Positions 22,042-32,896 of a stretch of DNA of 64,000 bases are shown here, in pieces. Every line of letters begins with the position of its first letter. The first letter of the stretch is position 1. Origin of the DNA: Triticum aestivum (taxonomy: Eukaryota > Streptophyta > Magnoliopsida > Poales > Poaceae). The translations under genes were made by a program, and so were the position numbers. The stretch spans positions 127,849,116-127,913,115 of the forward strand of contig NC_057797.1 in assembly GCF_018294505.1 (NCBI RefSeq), given 5' to 3'. The notes under the pieces were generated by a model. The model saw only the letters and a program-made list of their open reading frames with translations. It ran no database searches and was not told the origin of the DNA.

Positions 22042-25000
22042 TTTCAGGACCCCGATTCCAAGTCACATCGATCTAGCCGGTAACACCTCATATCACTTTG
22101 CGGCCTCACGCACGGTATTCCCATGGGTGTCGCCTTACCAAGGCCCGGGACCGTTTGCGCCTTTCGGCTCACGTATATGATAATGTCGCTAGCATCCATA
22201 TGACAGAGAACCCGGGCCGACATGGCTAGTCGTGAACCCAAAGAGGCACTAACCTATGTGGACAGGCATACATGAATCACATCGAGCATGTCAGTCAGCA
22301 GCGTGTGAAACCGGGCTGTAGCACTGGGCTAACAGGACTCCGGGAACCCGGGCTGTAGCAGGCTAGGCAGGACTCCGGATGTCACCGCGTGACATTTCCC
22401 CGAAGGGACAGACACAGGAACGAAGTGAAACACATGCCGGCCAGTCAAGTGTCCTGAGCAGTAGTGCTGGGCTAGCAGGACTCCGGTGAACCGGGCTGTA
22501 GTAGACTACTATGGCTCATGGAAGCACTAGACTACATTTCCCCATAAGAGAGGCTGCTAAGGATAAACAACTAGATTGTCGGATCCCACACATACCAAGC
22601 ATTTCAATCATACACACAATATGCTCGATATGTGTAAATACAACATGGCATCACAACATAACTCTACAACTCAAAGTATGTATTCATTAGGCTCCGAGGA
22701 GCGAGATATTACAAACATGGGTCTCATGACCCAACAATCATAGCATACAAATCAAGGCACAAGCGGAAGCTTAACATGTCTGATTACAGACATCTACAAA
22801 TGGAAAAGGCTAAGAAGCCTGACTATCTACCAGATCCTGCCAAGGCACAAGATCGTAGCTGAGGTAACAAGCTACACGTCGAAGTCCACGCGAAACTACT
22901 AGCGAGACTGAAGTCTCTCTGCAAAACATAAGATAAGCAAACGTGAGTACAATTGTACTCAGCAAGACTTACATCAGAACTATCTACATATGCATCAGTA
23001 TCAAAAAGGGGGTGGTGGAGTTTAACTGCAGCAAGCCAGCTTTGACTCAGTGGCTAACATGAACTACGACTGCAAGCAACTCTTTTGAGGTGGCGCACAT
23101 GAGTCCACATATTCACCATTCAATACACCACTATGGATCCGCTCCCGTCTCCCTACGAGAAGGCCATCCATAGCACTCACACTTATCTTGCGAGTTTTAG
23201 AGTATCCACTTTCACTTGTCTATGAACTATGCAAGGGGTCCAAGTTTCCATATCCGAGGAATCCGGCTATTCGAATAGATAATGTTAACCCTGCAGGGGT
23301 GTACTTCTTCACACACGCTCCCACCACTTACCACCATATACACGTCATGTATCTCGGCAACCTTCAAGCGGAAGCCTGGCGAGGGTGTCGGCCACGGCCT
23401 ACCTAAACACATAAGTCTCTAGTCCAGGTTTATCGCCTATCCAGGTTCCATCCGCAGGGAGTCCGGCCGAGGTTTCCACATACGGCCCCGAACAATGTGA
23501 ACAGGGTTCCCGAGACACCAAACGGGCGCCCGGTACACCGTGCCACGGTGTATCTACCGCAACATAGCCCACCCCTAGGGTCAGCGCTACGCACGGCCGC
23601 CAACACATAACCTACAAACACCAGAAACTAGTTGCAACTCCTGGACAGAGTACTAGGGTGATTAAGAAGCCGAGAGGGTCAATTAAGGATCCCAATGAGT
23701 GGTAGTAGCTGTTCATGGATCACAGACACAGAACTCAGTTCCTGAGGATGGCTGCAATGAGACAACCCACCATGTACTCCTACATGGCCTCTCACTGCTA
23801 CCTTTACCAAATCGTGTTCACACACTTAGCTCACACACAGTAGGACATGTTCATCACTGTTCCCAGTTCACCCCCGATGAATCAGACCTAACTCAACTCT
23901 AAGCAGTAGAAGGCATGACAAACAAGCACGAATGAGTAGGCACATCAGGGCTCAAACAACTCCTACTCATGCTAGTGGGTTTTATCTATTTACTATGGCA
24001 ATGACAGGTCATGCAGAGGATAAGGGCTCAACTATCGCAGCAAGTAACAGTTGAATCGTTGTTGTCCTAATGCAGTAAAAGAGAGCAGGAGCGAGAGGGT
24101 GGGATTGTATCGGAACGAACAAGGGTGCTTTGCTTGCCTGGAACTTCTGAAGATAACCATGAGTCTTCATCGGTGTCATCGAACTCATCGTCGAGACCAC
24201 GTTATTCGAGAGGGGACAAATACCGGCAACAGAGAAAGAAGCACAATCAATGCAATGCACAATATGATGCATGATCATGACATGGCATTATGCTGTTGAT
24301 TGAGCTAATGCAACTAGCAACAAGTTAAATGGAGTTGGCTTGAACACTAGGCTGAAAATCAAACCCCATATGTGCTTTCTTAAATGCCATTTAATTGAAT
24401 TTTCCTAAACAGAGGACATAAGTTGCTCTAACATGCATGCAAATGCCATAAACAGATTCCTTGGATTTTTCTAATCATTTTTCATATATAACTTAATTCA
24501 TTTGTAGTTACGGTTGATTTTCTATGATTTTTAGAAGTTTTGGACATTTTCTGAAATAAATAAATCATTTAAGATTTATTTAAATTCTAGAAAAAGGATT
24601 ACTGTGTCAGCCTGACATCATGATGATGTCAGCAGGTCAACAGGGGCTGGTCCGGGTCAAACCTGACCAGTGGGGCCCACTGGTCAGTGACCCAGGGCTG
24701 GTTTCTGTGGCTGACGTGTGGGACCAGGTCAACGGTGACGTGGCCAGGTCAAACTGACCGGTGGGGCCACGGTCATTAGCTTAAATTAAACAGGGTATAA
24801 CCCTGTGGTTAACTAACGGGTGGGGCCCGTCTGTCGGCGTCTGTTAGGGAGGGATTAGTGGTGATTAGTCTTAATTAAGCGACCACGTCAGCGGTCGACG
24901 CCTGCGACCAAAAGCACGGCGGTGGCTCACCGGAGATGCTCGGGACGGAGCTACAGAGCATCGTTTCGCTCGTGGTTTGCGGCTACGGCGAGCTAGGAGA

Positions 25001-26270
25001 CTCGCGCATCCAGAGGTGGTAACACCTCGCGCCGGGGTTGACTAAATGGACGGCGGCGGCAACTTTTGCGGCGGCCGGAGTTCGGGAACATGCGGGCACG
25101 AGGCTGTGATGCACTAGGGGGCTGGCTAGCGGCTGCGTTGGCCTCCTGGGGGCTTTCTGAGCACGGTGAGGCGCTCCGTTGTGAGCGTGCGCAGCTATGG
25201 CCACGGCTACGCCATGGCCGGCGGCGAGAAGCTTTTGGCCGCGATGAGAAATGGAGCTAGGGGACGGGAACGGAGGGGGCGAGCACAGGAGAAGCAGCAG
25301 GGGCTCACAGCAGATCGACAGGTAGGCTCAGCGGCTCAGGGGAGGTCCTGACGATGGAGAATCGAGGATGGCGGCCGTTGGAGTCCGAGAAAGAAGACGG
25401 AGCTGATGGCGGCGTTGTAGGGGCTCCCGCGGGGCGTGGCTCGGTGAGGAGGAAGAGGGGGTCGAGGCGGAGCCTCTGAGCGCGTCGGTGAGGCATGGGG
25501 TGGCCGGTGGCCACGGCGGTGCACGTCGGCGGCAACGGCTACGCTCGGTGGTTGCGAGTAAGAGAAACGGAGGAGGGGGATGAGCGAGGGAGAGTGCGAG
25601 GGGTTCCAGGGGCGTGCGTGGCGGCGTTGGGGATGTCCAGGGTGACGAGGGGGCAGCCAGGCAGGCAGCTGCTGGCGTGGCACGCCGCGGTGCCGTGGTT
25701 GTCTTCTCCTCTGCCTTCTAGCAGGAGGAAGAAGACGCCCCTGCCCTCAGTGGGCTGGGCCAGTTGGCTGGGCTGCTAGCTGGGCCGGTCAGGTGGGCTG
25801 CAGCTGAGATTACTCTCTCTCTCTCTCTTAATTCTGTTTCTGTTTTCTATTTATGTTATTTTGTTTTGATTTAGTTTATAACCCAAACCATTTTAATAAA
25901 TCCTGAAAATAATTGTGGGCATTAAATGAATTATTACAGATGCCCTTAACTATTTCCAGAATTATTGGAGCATTTAAAAATATTAATAGTATTTAAAAGC
26001 CCCAATTCAAATACAATATGGGTTATTCAAAAATCCAGAATGGCCTAAAAATATGTGCATTATTTTTGGCAGAGGTTTTCACCTTTATCAAAAATAATGA
26101 ACTTTTCTAAAGGGCATTCTGGGTTCATTGAAAATATTTTTATTTCGATCCTAATTGCATTTCATTTGGTGCTAGGGCTTGTCATCCCCATTTCAAATTT
26201 TCTGAGTAAAATAGACATGATGCAACACCATATGTTAGCACTAGGCATTACCAGAACTTGGGATGTGACA
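22042..26270 (-). mobile_element. Solo LTR (4.2 kb) with perfect target duplication
   Basis: Left edge TTTCAGGACCCC (the TG start has become TT), right edge GGGATGTGACA. The 5-mer GTAAT flanks it on both sides (22037-22041 and 26271-26275), a perfect target duplication. The interior is an LTR related to those of the chromovirus at 3448 and to 50526-54680. A GC-rich block lies at about 24880-25790 and a CT dinucleotide run at 25813-25828. No coding domain is present, so this is the product of LTR-LTR recombination. It lies within the LINE 3' region. Confidence 0.88.
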
Positions 26271-26345
26271 GTAATCATCTTGTTGTAAATGTTGTTTTTT
26301 TCATTAATAAAGTTATGATATGCTATGGGGGTTTGCCCCACGGTT
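26271..26345 (+). mobile_element. LINE 3' untranslated end
   Basis: After the solo LTR, the sequence resumes with GTAATCATCTTG, then TTTCATTAATAAAGTTATG with an AATAAA-type signal, and TGGGGGTTTGCCCCACGG, a 3' end seen in Triticeae LINEs. The exact end and any A tail are uncertain; it stops about 50 bp before the stop codon of the minus-strand pseudogene. Confidence 0.55.
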
Positions 26346-27499
26346 CCCAGTAAAAGAAACAAAATAACGTTGAACCAAGACCACTTCCAAGACAATTCAA
26401 GAAAGGTTAGCCTTGCACAGGAACTGTTGCGCAAGCTGCTGAGCAAGGCTATGAGACCGGCCTAGCATGTCGGTCATAGCTTCCAGGTATAGCTGTTTAG
26501 CAATGAGGTTCTCATTGGTGTTCTCAACAATCTTTCTTAGAGATAGGACTTCAAGTCGAAGTTGAGTTGCAGAATGCCTTTCTAATAGAACTTGGGACTG
26601 AAGAAGTCGAACTGACTCAAACAGTGAATTCTATGAGCTTGTTTGACTGCTAGTCTTAAGTAACTTGAACACTGCATCAAGACAAGACTTTGGGGGTTTT
26701 CTCGCTATCTTCAACATGTTTTTCCTTATTTGCTGCAATATATGTCAGGTTTGTCTCATAGCCTTCAACAGACTTGTGCATGCCATCAGGCATATCACCC
26801 TGAAACAAGGAGAGAGATGACATGTTTTGCACGTGTATAAACAAAGATGATAACTGTCCTGTCAATTCCATCCAATTTCAAATTAGAAAATAAAGAGTAA
26901 GTTCAAAATATCAATATCATAATTTGGCATTGTTCATAATGCAGGGAGCTTCACCATACTACTGGATTACCATGTCAACATAAAAAGCATAGATGAAGGG
27001 CAAAGACAATCATTGTATCTATTTTGGTTAATGTGCATGGCATGTTGTTCATATCATCAGCCACATCAGTAAGATAAAACAGGAGATGACAAGCTGCAAA
27101 CATGTGCTGCTTCACCACACACTAGATTATAGATCCATATAAACAAGCATACATATAGGGAGTATTGAGTAATGTGCATGGTATGAATAAGGAATTTGGT
27201 TTTGCAAGTAAAACTTGGAACTTACGGTTGTTGTGAACATGCATTTTGATAGAAACAACAAACTAAACAACAATTAACGATAGGGAGTATGAGAAAATTA
27301 AACAGCAGTTGAGGATAAATGCTTTAGAAGGACTGGCTTACATTAACAGTTAACACCGGCTTTATAATGCCCTTCTCCATGTCAAGGGAAGGATAACTCA
27401 AGAATTTCAGCACATAATCTTCTTCATAAGCATTGCCTGTACTCTGCATTTTGTAGAGAGTAATTATAGATATGATAGTACTGGAAGGGATAGAGGATA

Positions 27500-28050
27500 A
27501 TGAAGATAAGATGCAGATTGATGCTACATTATCAACTACCAATCCCTGGAAGTACAAGCATTACAGGACAAAATGTACTGACAAGAGCAATGGGATACAC
27601 TTCTGCACTGACATTGTCTGTGTATTCAACTTTTTGCTAAGATTAAATATAGATCTGATATTTTTTAGTAAATGGTGGGCGAGGGAGATAAGATGCAGAA
27701 TGCTACACAATGAACCAATCCCTCTTCCCAAAATATAAGAGTGTTTTGAACACTGGTGTACTGTACAAAACGTTCTTATATTATGGGATGGAGGGAGTAG
27801 CTGTTAATGTAAGTACAATGATAGACGACGTCCAGTCCTTACAAGAGGACTGTAGAGCTAAACCTCTTCAAAAGCATTGGGTTGATTCTAAATTTATGTA
27901 AGAGTCCATACGGATCTTATAATGTCCACCAAATGGACGATAATGGGGCTAACATGTGAAGTGATGCTACATAATCAACTAGCTATGAAAGTAAGTATGG
28001 TCATACAGGGCAAGAGGTACTCACAAGAGCAATGAAGTGTGCAATATAGT
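27500..28050. repeat. Diverged repeats within the intron between exons 3 and 4
   Basis: A segment with GATGCTACATTATCAACTA (27518 onward) followed by GACAAGAGCAATG recurs about 440 bp further on (27962 onward, GATGCTACATAATCAACTAG and CACAAGAGCAATG). A third partial copy (AAGATGCAGAATGCTACAC) at about 27690 is interrupted by a MITE. The copies are clearly diverged. Confidence 0.5.
27718..27796. mobile_element. Stowaway-type MITE (about 80 bp)
   Basis: Short inverted-repeat element. The right end (CTTATATTATGGGATGGAGGGAG) is followed by TA; its reverse complement starts CTCCCTCCATCCCATAAT, the Stowaway/mariner consensus. The left end (ATCCCTCTTCCCAAAATATAAG) is a diverged copy. The interior is only about 20 bp. 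The left TA target is no longer intact. Confidence 0.7.
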
Positions 28051-29399
28051 TGCGAGATTCTGTGGTCCCTTGATAATGAATGTTCTTCTGCTAACAATTT
28101 TCATACAAGTGAGACGTTAAGGAAAATGCAAAAATGTAGTTAAAATTGTGATGTGATATCATAGACAGTACCTTACGCTGCAGACAAGACCAATGTGTAA
28201 CAAGATTATTATAGTCACGTCTGATAAATGTAGCACCGGAGAATTTATAGAAATTTCGTTTAGAGGCTTGCCATAGAAGTGCGCTTGCCTTAGGTAGGAA
28301 CGATACTTCATCAACGAGTGCTTGAAAAGTGCAACCAAACCTTGCTCGTCTTGACAACCCAGTTTGGTCCTTGCCTATTTAAAAGAATGAAATCTTGTGT
28401 CTTCTGCCAGCAGAATCATATGCAGTAATTACCATGAATAACATTAGTACATTACTTACGCGTAAGTTGCGGTGGAAGACTGGAAATTGTTTTGTGTCTG
28501 TGGTATAATCTTTCCATGAAGGAAAGATGCGCACAAAGTTCATGATAACAACATAAGCTTCATCTTCGAAACTAGGAAGAAATGGAATAGGGGTCCTATT
28601 TGCTGCAATTGGGGCTCTCTCTGGTTCGAAAAGGGATTTGGCAACTGGATTTGGTGTACTCTTTGCTAGAATGGGGGTTTTGTGTTGTAGAGTTGGTGCT
28701 ATGTCAACTGGCATCATCATACTGTTTGCTGCAGTTGGGGTCTGCTGAGTTGGGGCATCAGAGGTGACCAGTGTAGTAGGGCTAGAGTCTGCTAGAGTTG
28801 GAGCTGTGTTTTGTGGGTCAGGTGATATTGCAACTACACCTAATGGGCTATTTGATTTATCAGGTATCACTACCTTTTGCAAATACTTTGCTCGTGATCC
28901 TCCATGATCATCAATCGCCCTCTTCCTTTTGAACATCTGATACACAAGAACAACATTTGAATGGATAAATATGGTATGATGACAGATGGAATATGTACTG
29001 AAAATGGATAGGAAGGGCGTATTCACATACACGATGTGTAAACTAAGCTAATGGCAGTGCAACAAAGTAGAAGCAATGCAAAGCATCAATTGCAAGATAT
29101 GTGTGACCAATATAACCTTGGAAAGTTAGAGCAAGCACCTTGATGGGTGAATAAGATAGGGCATCTGCCTCTTACTCCTCCACTAGGGAGCTACATTGAC
29201 TTAGGTCTCCCTCTAGCTCACAATCACTGTTAGGATCATATTTTGAGCATGAATCTGTAGGTGGAGAGCGTTTGCATTGCATTGCATCCAGACTTGATTT
29301 CAGTCCCTTAATGCCAAGTTTCACATCCATGGCATTGTTCCGCTTTATTATTTTCATGCGCACAAGCTCATAATCATTATGATGTTGTTCAGTATCCGA

Positions 29400-30013
29400 G
29401 ATTCATGAAAGCATAAAAAGTAGTCAGATTATCTATGGAATGCATTGCAGATTCAACTCGAAGAGTGTCTCCCTATAAACCCCTGGATATGCAAAGTTAA
29501 CCAACAACCATGCTGACCAGACCACACACAGAAATACAAACCTCTTTTGTCTCTATAACAGGCAGACACACATTTCAAAACTGAAGTAGGAACATTAGAA
29601 TCATATCAAATTCTTATTTGAACAAATAAACTAAGGAATTATGAGTGACACAATGTTTAGCTTCAAAGGGTGGAGTGCTGGTAGTGCGACACAAAGCAAG
29701 TAGGAAAATTGTATTCCATGTAAAAGATTGTAGTCTATGTAAAACGTGGAAATGCCACTTTCTTTCTATACAATGCAGTGTTCGTTGCCCACACATGATG
29801 GAAGAGATCACACAAATAGAAATACTATTCACTCATGTCTGTGGTTCTAGTATTTTGAAATAGGGTGGTCCACCATAAAAGAATATTAACAACAAATATG
29901 TCAAGGCAAGCATATATGTAGTGAATCAATCATTACTTGTGAGCTTACTAGGACAAGTATGCAGAATTGTAACAATAGTAAGAGACCGTCCAAAAGATGA
30001 ATCAAGAAGTTGG
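29400..30013. other. No gene seen; flank of the pseudogene
   Basis: AT-rich sequence upstream of exon 1 of the minus-strand pseudogene. Short frames (for example around 29614-29863) show no domain and are not conserved in any way I can see. Part of it (about 29566-29695) resembles 37960-38095 on the far side of the LTR element. Confidence 0.4.
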
Positions 30014-30018
30014 TCTAG

Positions 30019-30940
30019 TGTCGGTGTTCCAGGAATGGGGGTCCCCAGACTTGCCTGCCTGCGGCCCACGGTGTGGCGGAGCCAGCAGGTCGTACGACCC
30101 ATCTTCACTGACAAAGCATCCAAGACCCTCGCGAGGGGCCTAGCCTTGTGAGGCAGACGACGCAAGACCTCATCTGGAGTGGCCTAGCTAGGCAGGCTCA
30201 CGAGGAGCGGAGATATCAAGGTGAGGCGAATCTCACAAGGCTCTCATGACGTGAGCCATGACGATCGACACCAGGCGGGCACCAGGTGGGCGCCAGCGCG
30301 CGCAGCGTCCTTGTTTCCCCTTTGGTGCAAAGGAGGCAAGCGCAGCCGGGGAGTACCAAGGCCTCAGGCAAAGGTTGCCATTTTGGTGCAACAAGACCAA
30401 GACCATGGGCTGCAAGACGGAGGTCATCGTGGAGCCCAACATGGCGTCACCACCACAGCTTTGTGCAGGCGAAGACCGCTTTTGTCAGTATAGCTTGTAC
30501 TAGCTGTCCCCCTTCAAATTAGCCCGCCATTGTTGGCTCCCTTCCCGCTCGATATTTGGGAAGAGGACCAGGGCTTCTATAAATAGGACTAGCCACCATA
30601 GTAGAGGGGGGGGGGGAAGAGGGATCTAATCTTAGCTTGAGAAAACCTACACACCACAAGTTCATACGCACAAGAACACCTCAACCTCAGGAGGCTGTTC
30701 TTTCCTTGTATTGTTCATCATCAGCCCAAGAGGCAATCCACCACCACCACACTGGAGTAGGGTATTGCACCACAACGGTGGCCCGAACCAATATAAACCA
30801 TGTGTCTTTCTGTGTTGTGAGTTCGTCGAGTTCGTCCGCAAGATCTTAGCAAGCTAGAGCGTAGACCGGTAGGAGGGAAAGACTTCGCGCGCACCCCAGT
30901 GTTCGAACCTTAAGGGTTTGCCAGAACCCCACATCCAACA
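30019..30940 (+). repeat. 5' LTR
   Basis: Starts TGTCGGTGTTCC, ends CCACATCCAACA. A TATA box (TATAAATA, 30578-30585) sits about 25 bp before a run of G at about 30605-30615. The two LTRs differ at many sites in their first 400 bases, mostly C/T and G/A changes, and are more alike later, so the insertion is not recent. Confidence 0.88.
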
Positions 30941-30960
30941 TTTGGCGCGCCAGGTAGGGG
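30941..30960 (+). promoter_or_regulatory. Primer binding site region
   Basis: TTTGGCGCGCCAGGTAGGGG directly after the 5' LTR. This sequence is used at this position by several grass Gypsy families. I do not assign the tRNA. Confidence 0.6.
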
Positions 30961-31012
30961 TGCGCCAGAGCTTCTTCTCCGCCAATCAGCTCTCCAACGT
31001 TCACCGACTACG

Positions 31013-32160
31013 ATGTCTGGTGACCCAAGGGCCGGATCCGACCGCTGGGCAGCCTAGCTGGCCCGGACGGCGCCGCCTGCCCATGAAGATCTCGACCCCA
31101 CACCCCAAGCGGCGCGGGCGCCACCAAGCTCCGCCGGGCATGGACAGCGCGGCCAGGCATCATCCACCCTCACCCCGTTGCAAGCACGAGCCGCAGCGAG
31201 AGCAGCGAGTCATGCCGCAGCAACAGCGCCGCACTCACGGCGGGAGCAAGCGAACATGCGGACGACACTCATAGTGGCAAGGGAGCTGCTGTGATGCAGG
31301 CTGATGAAGAGCGGCCGGGACACGCTACTTGAGCATGTTGCTGAGTTGTTGGATGCAGCAGCGTCAGGAGCGCCACCCTTCTGCCATCGACTCCCCCCAA
31401 GCCAATGCAAGGTCGAGCGGTGAGCCTCACCACATCTGCGCGCCATCGACTATGCCCGGGGGCTTCGTCAACATCAGCACGGCTGGCGGCGTAGGGGGCT
31501 CCAACCCCCCCATGCCGCCCTCGAGAAGCACGAGCGCAAGTGTCACCCCCTTGGCCTCGGTCGAATGCCATATTATCATCCCCAAGACGCCATCATGGGC
31601 GGAGCAACATGGAGCGTTGGGCACCACGGCGAGGTGTTCGGGGTGGCGGCCTCGAAGGCCTACGAGCCCTGCATGATGGCCCTAGGGTACGCACCAGAGG
31701 ATGACATCGGCTCATTCGTTGGAGAAGATTGGGGAGAAGGGGCGCTAGGAGTCGAAGCCTTCTAGGAGCCAGTGGAGAGCCACAACGATCGTGCTGGCGA
31801 CGACAACTATAGGGTACCGCTAACCTCTCAGGAACAAGCTTATGCTAACCATGGGCTGTAGATGAATCAGGTTGCAGCATCGATCGGCAACCCTAGCATG
31901 GCGGCACCCATTTCAACAAGGGAGACACGCTGGGGGCTGCCGGGAGGAAGCCAGGAGCAAGGCCCCTTCCCAAGGCACGCGAAACCAGGGGACACTCGGA
32001 GGTAGGCCCTCTGCCGGGGTGGCTTCAACAACCCTTCCCCCGGCAGACGACCGGTGGTCGCCGAGGGAACCGCTGGCGTCCTCTTTCCCTTCTTTGTGTT
32101 GTCCTAGTCTCCGGTCGGCTCAAAGGAGGTCAAGAGTGGCGCAAGGCGGGCCCCTCGTCT
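31013..32160 (+). pseudogene. Degenerate sense leader/gag-like region
   Basis: An ATG at 31013-31015 opens a sense frame that is soon interrupted by TAG, and several short frames continue with runs of Ala, Pro and Arg. Position right after the PBS suggests decayed gag. I see no gag core motif and no zinc knuckle, so this may equally be non-coding. The region 32161-32896 that follows holds nothing recognisable, apart from a short direct repeat (about 32172-32200, containing CTGTGAAG) and T-rich sequence. Confidence 0.3.
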
Positions 32161-32896
32161 AGCGATATGAAGCAAGGCCGGTACCTGTGAAGAAGGCCCG
32201 GTGCCTGTGAAGCTTGCCGCCCGTGAGACTCTCACGTAATAATGAGTTGGGGCTATACACGCCCCGTAGTCTCAGGAGCGCCGACCTCAGTCCATGGGGC
32301 TCCCTCCCACGCCTAGTGGACAACACTTAGCTCCGCGCTGGTGAGAAGACTTGAAGACCCGAAGACTAGACTAGGTGCCGGACGCGGCCTTTTGCTTTGG
32401 ATCTCTCTTTCTGTGGCTTTGCTTTCTGATTCTGGACTTAAGTTGAAGCTGAATTTTTATCGATGCGCGCGGGGGTGCCTTTTCTCGTTCGAGCCGTTTC
32501 TCGCCTTCTGGATCTTGTTTGGTTTGGGACTCACGTCCATCGCCTTTCCCTCGCAAAGCTCCTCGCGATCCGGACCACGCAAAGCACGCGCTAGCACTAT
32601 GCCTGGTGCTCACCCCTTGCGGGCCCCCCTCAAACGGGGCGATAAGCTCCGCACGATTCTCAGGAACTCGTCGCCTCACGACCCAACCCTAAGTTGGCGC
32701 TGACTAAGGTAAACCACGTCAGGAAACTCACCCCCAGCTTCATGAGGTCACGAGGACACATACCCACATCGCATAGGAAAATAAAAATTGTGATTTGCTT
32801 ACACGAGGGGCTCCCCCTCTCAAAATGCTCTCACAAGTTTTCCAAGGGCCACACCCAAGTTTTGCGTGCAGAATAAAACAACAGGAGAATATGGGA

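Larger units (their letters stand above)
26397..29385 (-). pseudogene. Five-exon Ptta/En-Spm transposase-like (PF03004-like) pseudogene
   Basis: Minus-strand gene reconstructed from splice sites. Exon 1: about 29385-29172, with YELVRMKIIKRNNAM and a TAA at 29172-29174. Exon 2: 28936-28460, starting MFKRKRAIDDH after a CAG acceptor, Pro/Thr-rich, then FPSWKDYTTDTKQFPV, GTAAGT donor. Exon 3: 28374-28172, CQDEQGLVALFKHSLMKYRS, then NNLVTHWS after a one-base loss; this resembles the plant transposase (Ptta/En-Spm) domain. Exon 4: 27443-27342, GTAAGC donor. Exon 5: 26799-26397, coiled-coil-like, with one extra C in a C run (frameshift) and a TAG. Exons 2 to 5 are in phase 0. All of this suggests a once-functional domesticated or transposon gene, now broken. 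Family call is by eye, moderate. Confidence 0.6.

Noticed and set aside
25813..25828. CT dinucleotide run as a regulatory element
   Set aside because: A simple microsatellite in a solo LTR; no further support.
31269..31676. Overlapping frames on both strands as coding
   Set aside because: They are GC-rich and overlap in both directions; I can support only a decayed leader/gag-like region there.
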